From positions 62,001 through 126,000 of the forward strand of contig JARBJD010000098.1 in NCBI GenBank assembly GCA_033064195.1: a stretch of 64,000 bases of DNA. Direction: 5' to 3'. The notes beneath the pieces were generated by a model. That model was given only the letters and a program-made list of their open reading frames with translations. It was not told where the DNA came from and searched no databases. The stretch comes from Blattamonas nauphoetae (Eukaryota > Preaxostyla > Oxymonadida). The translations under genes and the position numbers were made by a program. Shown piece after piece: positions 33,518 through 44,200 of this stretch (positions are counted from its first letter, which is position 1; every line of letters starts with the position of its first letter).

Positions 33518-35766
33518 TTGATCTGGAGCAGTTTACTTCAAATTTCGATGTCTCAACGTCAGAACTGTCGTCTCACACAACCTACACTCTCTATGTTCTC
33601 CAAACACGTCAAAGAGCAGGCTTCTCGTCATCGCGAGTTGCCGCCGTGGTTGGATGACAATGTTCTGGATTCCGACGTGGATCTCAGCGGAGAACGCTCA
33701 ACTGGAAGACCTGGTGAGCCTAACAGTACTTCACACGCGATTGAAGTTGCCAAGTATGAAAAACACCCGAAGAAATAGAAATCGAAGTGCAAAGAAGTTC
33801 TCCAGATGGATCCTTCGAAAGGAATGCATCTTCGTTGACGATGCTTCCGTATTTGTCAAACAGGACGGGGAATCATATGTCGAATCTGCAACGCTCACAG
33901 TAACCACTTACCAAAACCCGAGATGAATACGTCAAAACACAGTCAAGACCTTACCGGGAAAAGAGCCTAACGAATCATGTCAAAACTGAAACACATCTCC
34001 GAGCCGTTCAGCTGTGGCTTCAAGACAAAGAACTTCGAGAAAAGACTCTTACCACAGGCAATCCTCAAGGACATTCAAAACACAACAAAAATCAATTCAG
34101 AGCCGTAAATCAAATCTGCCACCGTCACAATTCTATCAATGACTTCAAATCCTTAACAAATGTCCTCAATTCTGTTGATAACGAGGAATACATCTCAATT
34201 GAGGACGATTCAGATTATGCCCGCTTTTGGAAGTTGGCCGGCATTATTGACAGGACTTATACCGCCGATTTGTATCAGTTAATCTCACCCATGACCCCAC
34301 TATCTCTCAGTCTTGATATTTCGACTGACGTATCTACAATCTCCGTCCTCTGCGTTAACCTCCGTTTTCTCACCGAAAGCCACATCCCTCGCGTAATCCT
34401 TGTGGGACTTGCTGAAATGGACGAAGGCACGAGCGGAAAGCAAATCTACTTAAAATTTCGGCGAATCATGGAGGATCAAAAGATATCGATGAGCAAGTCG
34501 TCTCCGTCGCAACTGACGGAGACCCGGCGATGACTGGGACAAATCACGGCTTTCTGGGCGAGTTAGAGAAAGATAACAAAAATATCCTCCATCACAAATG
34601 CGATGCGCACAATCTCCAACTTGCTCTGAAGTACTCATTTCAAGTTCCTGATGACACAATAACAGCAACTCTGATCCATAACGCAGCAACAATAATCAAT
34701 TTGATCACAAAGAATCCGGGACGAAAAGACAATTTGCCAATGAACAGCGAAAAGAAAGCGTACGATACAAAACTATCCAAACCAATCCAAGTGAGATGGT
34801 CTACCTGTGCAAAACCATCAAACAATCATTTGAATATGCTGACAGTATCTCAACTGTTCTTCAATCGGCGCCTGGATCCCTCGCCGAATCTATGGTGGAG
34901 TGTCTGACAGATCCAACAAATCTGCTTCGAATGGGGCACTCTCGCATTTGTTGTCCTGGGCTGACCAGACGAACAAAGAGTTGCAGTCGGACTCACTAAC
35001 TGTCTGTGAATCCTCTGAATGCATTGGAAGACTCAGAGATCGCTGTTTAAACACTTCAAAGACAGATGTGGAGGCACATCTTTCATCAATCATCTCAAGC
35101 TTCTCGTATGAACAGTGTCTACCATTCATATCGATTGTAGCTGATGAATTCGTCGAATGGGCTCAAATTTTAGCTACAAACCTCGAACATCGTTTTGCTA
35201 ACAGGTCGAGTCTCGATGGTCACGATTTATTCACTCATGACAATTTGATGCGGGAGAACACACACGACACAGATATGGCGCTGATGAATTTTGCAAATCT
35301 ATTTTCTCATCTCGTTCCGACACTCCTACAAAGACATCTACTAATCCACTGGCATTGCCTCAAATCCATCTATCAACTCGAGTTCAGTGGCATTCCCTAT
35401 TCCTCGACTGGAATCATCGATGCTATTCTTTCGCATCCACGGTTCCAGACCCTCACAGCCATCATTCCACTTGTACGCGTTTCGAGCACAATTATGGCAA
35501 CTTCAGTTGCCACTGAAAGGGAGTTCTCGTTAGTGCACTATATCAAACGTAAGGAACGCAGCTTGCTAACTACGAATCATCTGGAATTACTAGCCCGCAT
35601 TGCGCACAATGCTCCCGTCCTTCTGTCCAATCAACAACTTGAACGACTGATGAACGAATTGAACGCTGGAAATGTGATGAAAGTTAAAAGAAGAGAATCA
35701 ACTCCTATCCCAGGCAACCCTTTTCTCACCCCCTCGTCATCAAAAGTTCAACGGTCCTCATTCTAA
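33518..35766 (+). pseudogene. hAT transposase, frameshifted
   Basis: From about 33950 one frame reads through YARFWKLAGIIDRTYTADLY and LSLSLDISTDVSTISVLC, the first catalytic Asp region. Near 34480 coding shifts to VATDGDPAMTGTNHGFLGEL and HHKCDAHNLQLALKYSF, near 34800 to TIKQSFEYADSISTVLQSA, and near 34905 to a 288-residue frame ending in the hAT dimerisation block VATEREFSLVHYIKRKERSL. That makes about three frame changes, plus a doubtful N-terminal part at 33518-33926 where a BED-type zinc finger might once have been. The order of blocks matches hAT transposases of the ZBED/GTF2IRD2-like kind. It would bind the element's ends as a dimer and cut them. Confidence 0.75.
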
Positions 35767-35812
35767 TGTTTTTTAACTTTATTTGACATTCATTTCACAA
35801 TTGAGTTCAGAA

Positions 35813-37200
35813 TCAAACTTCAATGAGATGAACACGGATGAAATGAATCTCCCTTCGATGGCCAAGAGTGTGGTTGGGAGAGTCTTCCCCGATTGTCCAA
35901 ACTTGTATGTTGTACTCGTCGACAAACTTCACTCTCCAGCGAGGGTTATTGTAGATTGCAGAGGCGATGATGAAGAGGACGATGATGAGGATGTACAGCA
36001 AGATCGAGAAGAGCTTGATGTTCCGTGCGAACGCGTCGATGAGGAACGTCATTGTAGATGTCTTTGTCAGCACTTCGAAGAAGAGAATGCAGGAGAAGCG
36101 CACGTCGATGAGGAGGCCGAGGATGGAGAACGTCACAAGGTAGATGTAGATGAGGAGGTACTTCGTCACCACACATCGCAGAAAGCGGTTGATTGTGTGG
36201 TCGACGCGTCTCATGTTTTTTCATGCGTTTCGAATAGCTCATCGCTTTCGTGTCGATCGACTCGTCGAGGGAGTCTTTTCGGAGTTTGTGAATTCAGAAC
36301 GTCACTTCCTTGATGGAATCGCAGAAGACGTAGACAAGGATGCGCGACACAAGCCAGACGAACTGGATGATCGCAATGTACCAAATGACGCGATGGAGGA
36401 GGGCGACGAAAGCCGGGTCGTGTTGGTTGAACTCTGCGACGATGAAGTGTGTTCGGAGGATGAATTCGTCGGTCTTGTTTTCTGCGTCGCCTTGTCTTTT
36501 TGAACGAGTCGAACATGATATCGCTTCGTTCCGGGTCTTCGAGGTTCCACGTTGTGATGGTTGTCTGATCTGATCAGAGAGGCGCGTTAAGAGAGGGAGA
36601 TCCGAATCGAATGAGACGTTCGGCTTCTTTGGAAAGTAGAATCCTGTCAAGAACGGCCTGCTCGCACTCTCGTTCGACTCCATCGCCTGTCGCAGCTTCT
36701 TCTGAGATTGTGTCGTCGCTTCCGGACCGATGGTCACAGACAGGCGGAAGAGGCTCTGCGCATTTCCGTGGAACAGTCGCTGGGCTTGGCGGTCGTAATC
36801 GGTCTGTCCCCTTCCACGTTGTCTGCGAGGAGGTTCTGATACGTCTGGAAGTGGACGAGGATGCCGTCCAGCAGGAGTGAGTCGTTTCTGACCCTTCCTC
36901 GGACAGCATCGATCACGAGGTTGTCTCGCAGGCACGCGAGCTCAACTCGTTTCATTTTTTGTCTGATCTTTGTGTCCATTTTGGTGTTCGCGGTTCCAGC
37001 GACTGTCCATCGAGAGAAGGATCGCTCCCAACACTTTCAATCCGTCGGATTCAATGATGAGAGACGAGTTGCGGCAGTTTGATCCTCCAACCAGCGTCAC
37101 CAGTGCTGTCAAGACCAACGACAGGAAGACGTTGGTTTGGATTATCTGCTTCCTTCTCTCTATCCTTTGCGACGCTGATGGAATCATCGACCAGTCGAGA
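35813..37200 (-). pseudogene. IP3/ryanodine-receptor-like channel remnant
   Basis: The 3' piece (35813-36214) has three hydrophobic helices. Its stretch FFEVLTKTSTMTFLIDAFAR, followed by NIKLFSILLYILIIVLFI, lines up with the S4-S5 region of IP3 receptors in spacing and character. Upstream pieces in changing frames include a helix pair around WYIAIIQFVWLVSRILVYVF (36300-36390), KRVELACLRDNLVIDAVRGR (36880-36950) and NCRNSSLIIESDGLKVLGAI (37000-37080), which fit the helical region before the channel. No pore loop or selectivity filter is seen and the frame changes several times, so this is a fragment. It lies convergent to, and only 46 bases from, the transposase end. The family call is from memory and tentative. 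Confidence 0.4.
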
Positions 37201-37931
37201 GATGGAATCTTGTGCGATGGCGTTGCGGAAGGTGGGAGTTCTGAGGAGAGACAAGAAGAAGAGAGAGGCCGGGATGTTGTGTGTGATTGGTTGACTCCTC
37301 CTGGTATTGCGAGGCGGAGAGGGAGAGTGCTGTGAGGTATGTGTCCAGTGAGTCGAAGAGGCTGCTATTTCCCGGTGTGTCAGGAATGTTTTGATGGCAT
37401 GAGAAAGGAGTGACGGAATCTGCACGCTGAAGTGAGACTGGACGATGTGTTTGGGTGGGATGAAGAATCTGCTGTGGAAGGAGGGAGGCTCGAACGTATC
37501 GTCAGTTTGGGGGCTCCTGACAGAGATGACGAAGACGATGGGTTGGATTGTTGGGAAGCGTGGTCGTGGGTAGTGGGGTGAAACTGTGAAACATGGTGTT
37601 GCGATATCTGCCTGACGAGAGTGCTGGCAATGCTTCTTCCAACATCCACGACTTGTCATCCGTACACAATACTACGCCATCCACCCTTTCTTACGCCATG
37701 TTCTGACAGTTGGCGATGCAGCAGACGAGTTTGCATCTTCTGGCAGCGGTTGGATTCACCGGAGAAGAGGATCGCATTGGCAGATGATGTGAGGTAGGCG
37801 AGAGAGATGAAGCGATCAATCAGACCAGCGTTTGTGATCGAAACTTCATCATTCGGGAGATCGATGGTGGACGAGACGTCAGCAGAGCGATGACACCTGG
37901 TCCATCGATGCGGAGAAACTCAGACAGGACA

Positions 37932-38468
37932 TTCATTGGCAGGCATCTGAGTAGTCCCATCAAAATAGGTAAAACTGGGATCAATTGATGTCAGTGCCTA
38001 AATTTGTACTGAGATCATATTTCAACTCTTTTCCTTTGAGATTTTCTCATTATCACTTCATTAATCATGTTCAATTCACTTCTTGTTTTCACATAATGCT
38101 CTTCAATATTTCAGACAGCTCTTATTTCCCAAAAACACGCACGATCACAATCACCAACACTTCTTTTTTCGATGTATTCCCTTCATTGACTTTTGTCAGT
38201 GAGAAAAAACCATCAAAGAAGACATAATAACGCATTATCGACTTGTTTTTATAATTATTGTTGTAGAACAAACTGAAACAGCAGCACCCAAAGTTTGCAT
38301 TTTCATGATCTATGAAGTGACCATTTTCCTTTTTACTTTTTTTTCCATTCAAATATCATATATAAGAAGACTTTTTTGAAATGAAAGAAACGAAATGGTA
38401 TTGTAGGTATTTAGTGGGATCAGATCCGACTGGGATCACTGGGATCAAATCAGAAGCCTGTTCATTGG
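37932..38468. mobile_element. 521-bp non-autonomous relative of family A, with TTCATTGG duplications
   Basis: The element runs 37940-38460, from CAGGCATCTGA to CAGAAGCCTG, and is flanked by TTCATTGG at 37932-37939 and 38461-38468. Its left end (CAAAATAGGTAAAACTGGGA) parallels that of family A copy 2 (CAAAACAGGTAAAGCTGGGT), and its right end carries the same GGGATCA words. It has no coding frame of note and is AT-rich inside. It is nested within transposon copy 2. It is best read as an internally deleted, MITE-like derivative mobilised by the same transposase. Confidence 0.8.
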
Positions 38469-39960
38469 CGTCCAGCTCTGAAAACCGAAAGGAGATGTTT
38501 TCCTATTCACAACAAGTTTGACGTATGCGAGGCAGAGCGTGTCGATTTGACCGGTTTCTGATGGTTGTCATATGGTGGACTCTGTCTTGTATCCCTCAGC
38601 TTTGGCGTGAATATTCCGCAGAAATGTGGAGAAACAAACATGAACCTCGCTGTTTTCATGAATATCGTCGAATATGGATCGGTACAATATGACTTGTACA
38701 TCAGAGAGTGTTGCGTTGGAGATCTTCGTTGTCTAGTCTGGCATTAGTGGACTTGTTCTTGGTCGAGTGAGGGCGCTCGGTGAAATGGTGCGGAAGATGC
38801 ACGAGGTGAGCTGGAGGGATCCAAGAGAGGTTCCGATGAGGCTAACTGGTCCAGGTGAGTCTGCAGTGCCATATCTCGAGATCCAGCAGCATTATCGAAC
38901 TTGACACTCGTTGATTTGAAATCAAGACAGTGTGAATCTGATATTGACGGTGTTGAATCTCTGTATTCGACAACTGGAGCAATCTATCGTGTTGGGAGAG
39001 ATTCGACCCCTTCTGGGAATGGATTTCTTCGTCTGAAAGCGAAAGAGACTAAAAATTACCACATCCATATATTGTAGCCGCCGTTGAGATCATTTGTTTA
39101 TGATTTTAGCTCGTCTTTCAATAAGATTTGCCGAAGATGTGTTGGGCAGAGAAGGAGTCAGGGTGATGCCATCCACAATCCATTGAGAATTGTGGCATCA
39201 ATATTGATGGTTTGGAATTTAGAAATGTGAAAAGTGTTGTGTTTCCATTCCTCGATTCATTGTTCTGAGAATCTAGATCCTTCATTATCACAAAGTCGGG
39301 GAATGAAAATGAATGGCAGTCTTTGGCGTCTGATCCATGCAGTGAAAGGAGAACAGAGTCCAAGACGGACCCATTCGAACCATAGACCCCGAGATTCAGG
39401 TGTCGACGATGATCTGTGATTGTCGTGGTTTGCAGCTTTCGAAGGGACGAACATATAGCTTACCACTGTGATAGCTCCACCAGCCTGACGATACTGGAAT
39501 TCTTGTATGTACGATATCAACAGATTTGATCCCGATTCATTTCGGGAACACGACGGAAAGATCCGTCTTCAATTTGAGTGAGTGAATCGGAACGGTTGAA
39601 CGAGTGAAATGAGATGAGGTGTGCTGGGTCAGAATGTGGCGACTTGCACATCGTTGAATGAACCGGGAGTTGGTAGATGGGAGGAGGCGACGCGAATTAG
39701 AATCCTGAGGTGAGACTCAACAGACAAATCGGCGAATCATCCTTGATAGATAGAATTGGACGAAAAAGTCGTGTTTCTTACTTCTGTTCCTCTCAAAGTG
39801 ACAACACTATCGTTGCTTGACAGACTTTGAATCGATCATGAATCGTCATCTCCTTTTTCTACTCTATGGACAATTATGTCTCATTTTAAGAATTTATGGA
39901 TAATATGATAGTGATATGATGAACTATGGTGAAATGAAAGGAAATTATAAGGTAGAAATG
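38469..39960. other. Right flank of copy 2 interior: worn surface-gene traces
   Basis: A minus-strand frame at 39118-39363 (NNESRNGNTTLFTFLNSK) and an adjoining one at 39257-39520 have the composition of the beta-helix family, but they are short and interrupted. No other gene is seen. Confidence 0.35.
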
Positions 39961-40010
39961 AGGTGGGATCAAAAAAAGCGTGGGATCAGTGGGATCAAAT
40001 CAGAAGCCTG

Positions 40011-40018
40011 ATCATCGT
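40011..40018. repeat. Target-site duplication, right copy (ATCATCGT)
   Basis: This is the exact copy of 29069-29076 and follows the right terminus of the 10.9-kb element. Confidence 0.85.
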
Positions 40019-41189
40019 TCATTGTTGTTGAAATCTCGAAGCGGAAACCAGCAACTGGGTAGGGAACGTCTAAATTCTCGATCTGAAGTAAAATTCCTCC
40101 AGGCGATCAGAAAATCTCCCTCTGTCGGTCCGTATCCGTTAACAACCAACATTAACGATCGTGGTCGATTTATGAAGTCTGAGGGACGTCCAGACTCAGC
40201 TTGCGTTCGATCGGATCATCGGACATGATCCACTGGTCTAGTCTCTTGAACGCGACCGTCAAGCCCTTCTAAAACTTGTGGTGTGACGCCCTGATGAGTT
40301 TGATACTTGCAAACGGCGATGTGTGCCACCATTCTCTTTTGTTTCCTCACTGTGTGGCGATGTCACTGAGCCGCGATTCCTGAATGAGATTCTGCTGCGC
40401 GAGATATATCCGGGCACTGTCCGCTTTGTCATGTGTTTTGAGGATGGGTCTCGTACCCTTTTTCACCCTTTGCGTTCGTGAGTAGAATTTAAAGTATCAC
40501 GATTGGTGAGCAGTTGGTAAAGTCTCTGGGGTCAATACGAGTGTTCGACACGATTTCGAACCGGCATTTCGTCCAACTTCCCCAGCGAGTGGGATGACCA
40601 ATGTCCTAATTTGTCCCAACACAAGTCCGATCCCACGGAGTTCGACATGCACGAAATAGAATGTGTCACTACCAATAGCAACTAGAAGATGAGACTCGAT
40701 TGTGAGTATCACTCGAATTCGTGCCAGAGGACTTCTAAACGCCTTGTCTTAGGCACTTCAGTTCGAACGGTATTTCATCGAGAAATATGAGCTATTCGAC
40801 AAAATTTCGAGATGTGACAGTAACGCTGATATAGTTCCGAATGATATCCGAGATAGAAGAAATCTCGGTTCACCTCCTCGTCTTCTTTGTTCGCTGTGCT
40901 TGTCCTCTTCTGGTTGAGAAGTGTAGTCTTCTGTCCTGTCCCTGCATAAAATTTTTGGATTCTTTTGCACAGATGAACCTCGTAGCAATCATCTCCAGTG
41001 ATTATGAGGTGTATTCAATGAATGAACTTCTTCGCTGGATACAGAAATGACTGAATGGTGTTGGGTTGAATAAACAGCCAGTTCGTCATTCTGTCCGCTC
41101 GTGATAAGGAATTGAGACAAAAATTTGATTCACAGCAATATAGTTTTGTAAAAAGACGAGGAGGTCTATATATTTGTTTTAAGAATCTC
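40019..41189. other. Gene-poor stretch
   Basis: Only short frames occur (the longest is about 80 codons) and none has a recognisable domain. This is the original genomic sequence to the right of the transposon insertion. Confidence 0.45.
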
Positions 41190-41285
41190 AGATCGGCCAG
41201 CCCGTACTACACTTCATGGGATATTCACTGTGTTGATGAGCCCTCGTTTGGACTTGGAGTGACCAGGGGGAACTCCAAGCAAAGG
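41190..41285 (-). repeat. Dispersed repeat R, copy 3
   Basis: The reverse complement matches 21121-21172 and the arms at 25952-26033. Here it forms the last about 25 codons of the surface gene at 41214-46014 (GVPPGHSKSKRGLINTVNIP). The repeat may therefore have replaced the true 3' end of that gene, or derive from it. Confidence 0.6.
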
Positions 41286-44200
41286 AACAAAATGAGGCGA
41301 TTTCAGTTCGCTTCCATTCAGAACAACGGAACACTCCGACGTTGATGAGATCCAACGATCTTCAGAAGTGTCCGACGACGATGGAAGAATCGAGATGTTT
41401 CCTGATTTGCACATCACATCCTGTTGAGCCGATGGGAATGACGAGAATCGCATTCCATTGCTCAGAATTTGAGTCGAGATCAGCGACAGATGGCTCAATT
41501 CCATCCAAATCTCTCCCATCTCAATCGACGACAGCACACAAGATGTGAGAGAACAGGTGCTGCTGTGCAGTTTGATCAATCCTGTCTCCCACGAACACAA
41601 CCCTTCAATCTCATCCACCACATCAGACGAGGATGGAATACCTGACAGCTGAACAGAATTCATCGTCAACTCTTCACCCTTCACATCAAACAAGACAAAA
41701 GACAGAGCATTGACCTGGACGTCGATGTTCACTTTCTCCAAGAGGAGTGTCCCAGCAACATCGACGAAGCCAGCCGAGTCGTCGAGAGATGCAGTTGAAG
41801 GGATGACGAGCGTTGGAGGAAGAAGATCCTGTTTGACGATGACGTCTTGACCAGATTCGACAATCATTTGAGAGGCGAGAAGTGTTTTCTTGATCAAAAC
41901 GAGCGAGACTCGTTGTGCTGAGTATGCTTCCACAATCAGCCAAGCAACATCCACCGACGAGCACGGACGCTCCACAGCTCCACAGAACTTCGGATCTGAG
42001 TTCGCTGAGTATGTCGCATATAAGATCAGAGGATTGGGACGAGTGTCGGTTTCGAGTGTCAGATGTGTTGATGGGATCGAGAAGGCCGAATCGCTTTTAT
42101 GGATCACTGAGAGGAGAGTGTAGTTCGTGTCGAATCGGAGAGTCTCTGGCCATCCGAGTGAAAGTTCAGCGGACGATCCTTCAGTTGTGTTGGTGATTGT
42201 CACTTCGATTGGATTCTCAAATCCATCAAGTGAGACAAGGAAAGTCTCGTCGAGAGGAAGATCTGTCCCTCCCAGAATGAGATGGATTGTGGTGTTTGAC
42301 GTTGTGGCGAACGAACAATCAATCCTTGTGAGTTTTGGAGGAGCTGGAACACGAAAGATAATGCGACCATCCAAAACTGTTTTCCGACCTGTGATGTCGC
42401 ATTGTGTGATTTCGAATCGTTTTGCGTGTTGGAGTTTTGCTGTTTCAACACGTGTCTCCAAAATGTGGGTTGAATCTCCTATCGTCGTTGGAGTTCCTGT
42501 GAGTGCGAAAGGCGAACCAGTGGGAACGCTGTTTTCATCGACTTCGACAATTGTCAGCGTGATCGGAGTCGATGATGGGAATCCAGAGGCAGTGATGTTT
42601 AGAATTATTTGGTTTGGGATTTCGAGGTTCAGAGAGGCGGAGGCTGCTCGGAGAGGAGACGGGATTTGGAAAGATGGTGAGATGTGGGTGATGATCAGTG
42701 TCGATGAGGAGAGAGTCTTCACTGTGTATGTCTTCCCATACGACAACACTCCTGAAGGGCGAATCACCACAGTGTGCGAAGATGAGGCGGGTGCCGTTGG
42801 GGATGAGAAGACGAAGTGATCAATCGTGAGGTCATTGTCTGGCGAATCAGATGGATCGAACACGGTCAGCATGAACGACCCAGACACAACACTGTCAACT
42901 GTCACAGAGACGATTGCTTCATTCAGGTTCGACCCGTTCAGGTCGGCTTTGATGTTTGTCAGTGTCGGGCCTGCAGGTGTGGTGAACGATAGACAAATCA
43001 TGCTGTCTGCTCGGCTTTCGAGAGTGTGATGCCACCACGCCCAGTCTGGCTCTTCCACTTCTCCAACAGCGAATTCGTTGGTTGTTGTTTGAGAGTGACT
43101 CTTCTTCACTTCAACGATCGTGTATTCAGTTGAAGATGAGAATGAATGAACACTTGGGTTGTTGAGTGCGAATGCCACTGTTCCAGCCGTTTTGGAGAAT
43201 GACACGTCCTCTGCCACAAGTCGGGTTCCATCTGCATCTTCGAGTGTCACATCGTATTTCCTGCTTGTCCCTGTGAACATTCCCTCAAACGATAGAACAA
43301 CCTCGAATCCATCCCCATTCCCATTCTCTTGGACCGTCTGGCCGACAGATATGATTGACGGACCAATCAAATCTGGAAATTTTTGTGTAATTTGATGCAT
43401 CCCGCAATGAGGCTGGGCAGACGTTGAGAAGCAATCGAAGAACTCATTGTTGTCGATGCCATAGTCAAAATAGAAGACCCAATCAGTGACACGCATGGCG
43501 ATTCTGGGGTCAGTACACACATTGTCTTCAAAGAGAACATCTGTGAGAACGACTTTGCCTGTTGATAGATACTGAGAGATAATGACTCCTCCGGTGCGTC
43601 CTCCCTCGTTGTCGGAGAGTGTGGAATTGTCAAAACGACATTCACCATATACAATAAATTGAATCGGATCATTCTGTTTGAATGGTGTGCCTTTTGTCGA
43701 CCGTGAATTCCCGAATGTGCATTGCGCGATGGTGACAGGATGGTAGTATATAATCTGCATATGTCCGCCGTTAAATGCAGTATTGTTCGAGAATTGGCAA
43801 TAGAAGAGAGAGAAATAGAACTCCAGGTCGCCACTAGAATCGCTGTTTTGTCTGCAATAGATTGCTCCTCCGGAACTGGGTGCATGACACCTTTCGAAGG
43901 TACTGTTTTTGATGGTAAGATCCGCTCGAAGATACTCCATCAAGATGGCGGCGCCTCTGTAATCAGAAACAGTTGAAAGATCGGAGAAGGCACAAGAGAT
44001 AATCCACACTGGATTGGATTCTGTCTCATCTTTAAAGTCCTGCGAAAGAGTGATGCGCTCCGATTCTGCGGTGTGTAGATCGACATCTTCGCTTGGATCG
44101 AGAATTGGTTCTGCGATTGGCTCTGGAGCAGCGTTGGTGGTGCACGACAAGAACGTACAGTTCGAGAGGAGAGATGATCCTGCCCAGTCCAACGAAACTC

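Larger units (their letters stand above)
29077..40010 (+). mobile_element. Family A hAT-like transposon, copy 2 (10,934 bp, complete ends)
   Basis: The ends are CAGGCTTCTGATT (29077) and AATCAGAAGCCTG (40010), flanked by ATCATCGT on both sides. Subterminal GATCCCAC/GTGGGATC words recur near both ends (29115-29155 and 39963-39998). The element contains a hAT transposase gene (33518-35766), an unrecognised multi-frame gene (29274-33406), a channel-like remnant (35813-37200, opposite strand) and a nested 521-bp relative (37940-38460). The first 2824 bases are repeated at the window start. Typical hAT elements are 2-5 kb, so this one is unusually large. The transposase frame is interrupted, so movement of this copy would need help from another source. 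Confidence 0.75.

Noticed and set aside
29077-40010. Reading the 10.9-kb element as a Polinton/Maverick
   Set aside because: Polintons make 6-bp duplications and carry protein-primed polymerase, integrase and packaging genes. Here the duplication is 8 bp, the ends are hAT-like, a hAT transposase is present, and no such gene was recognised.
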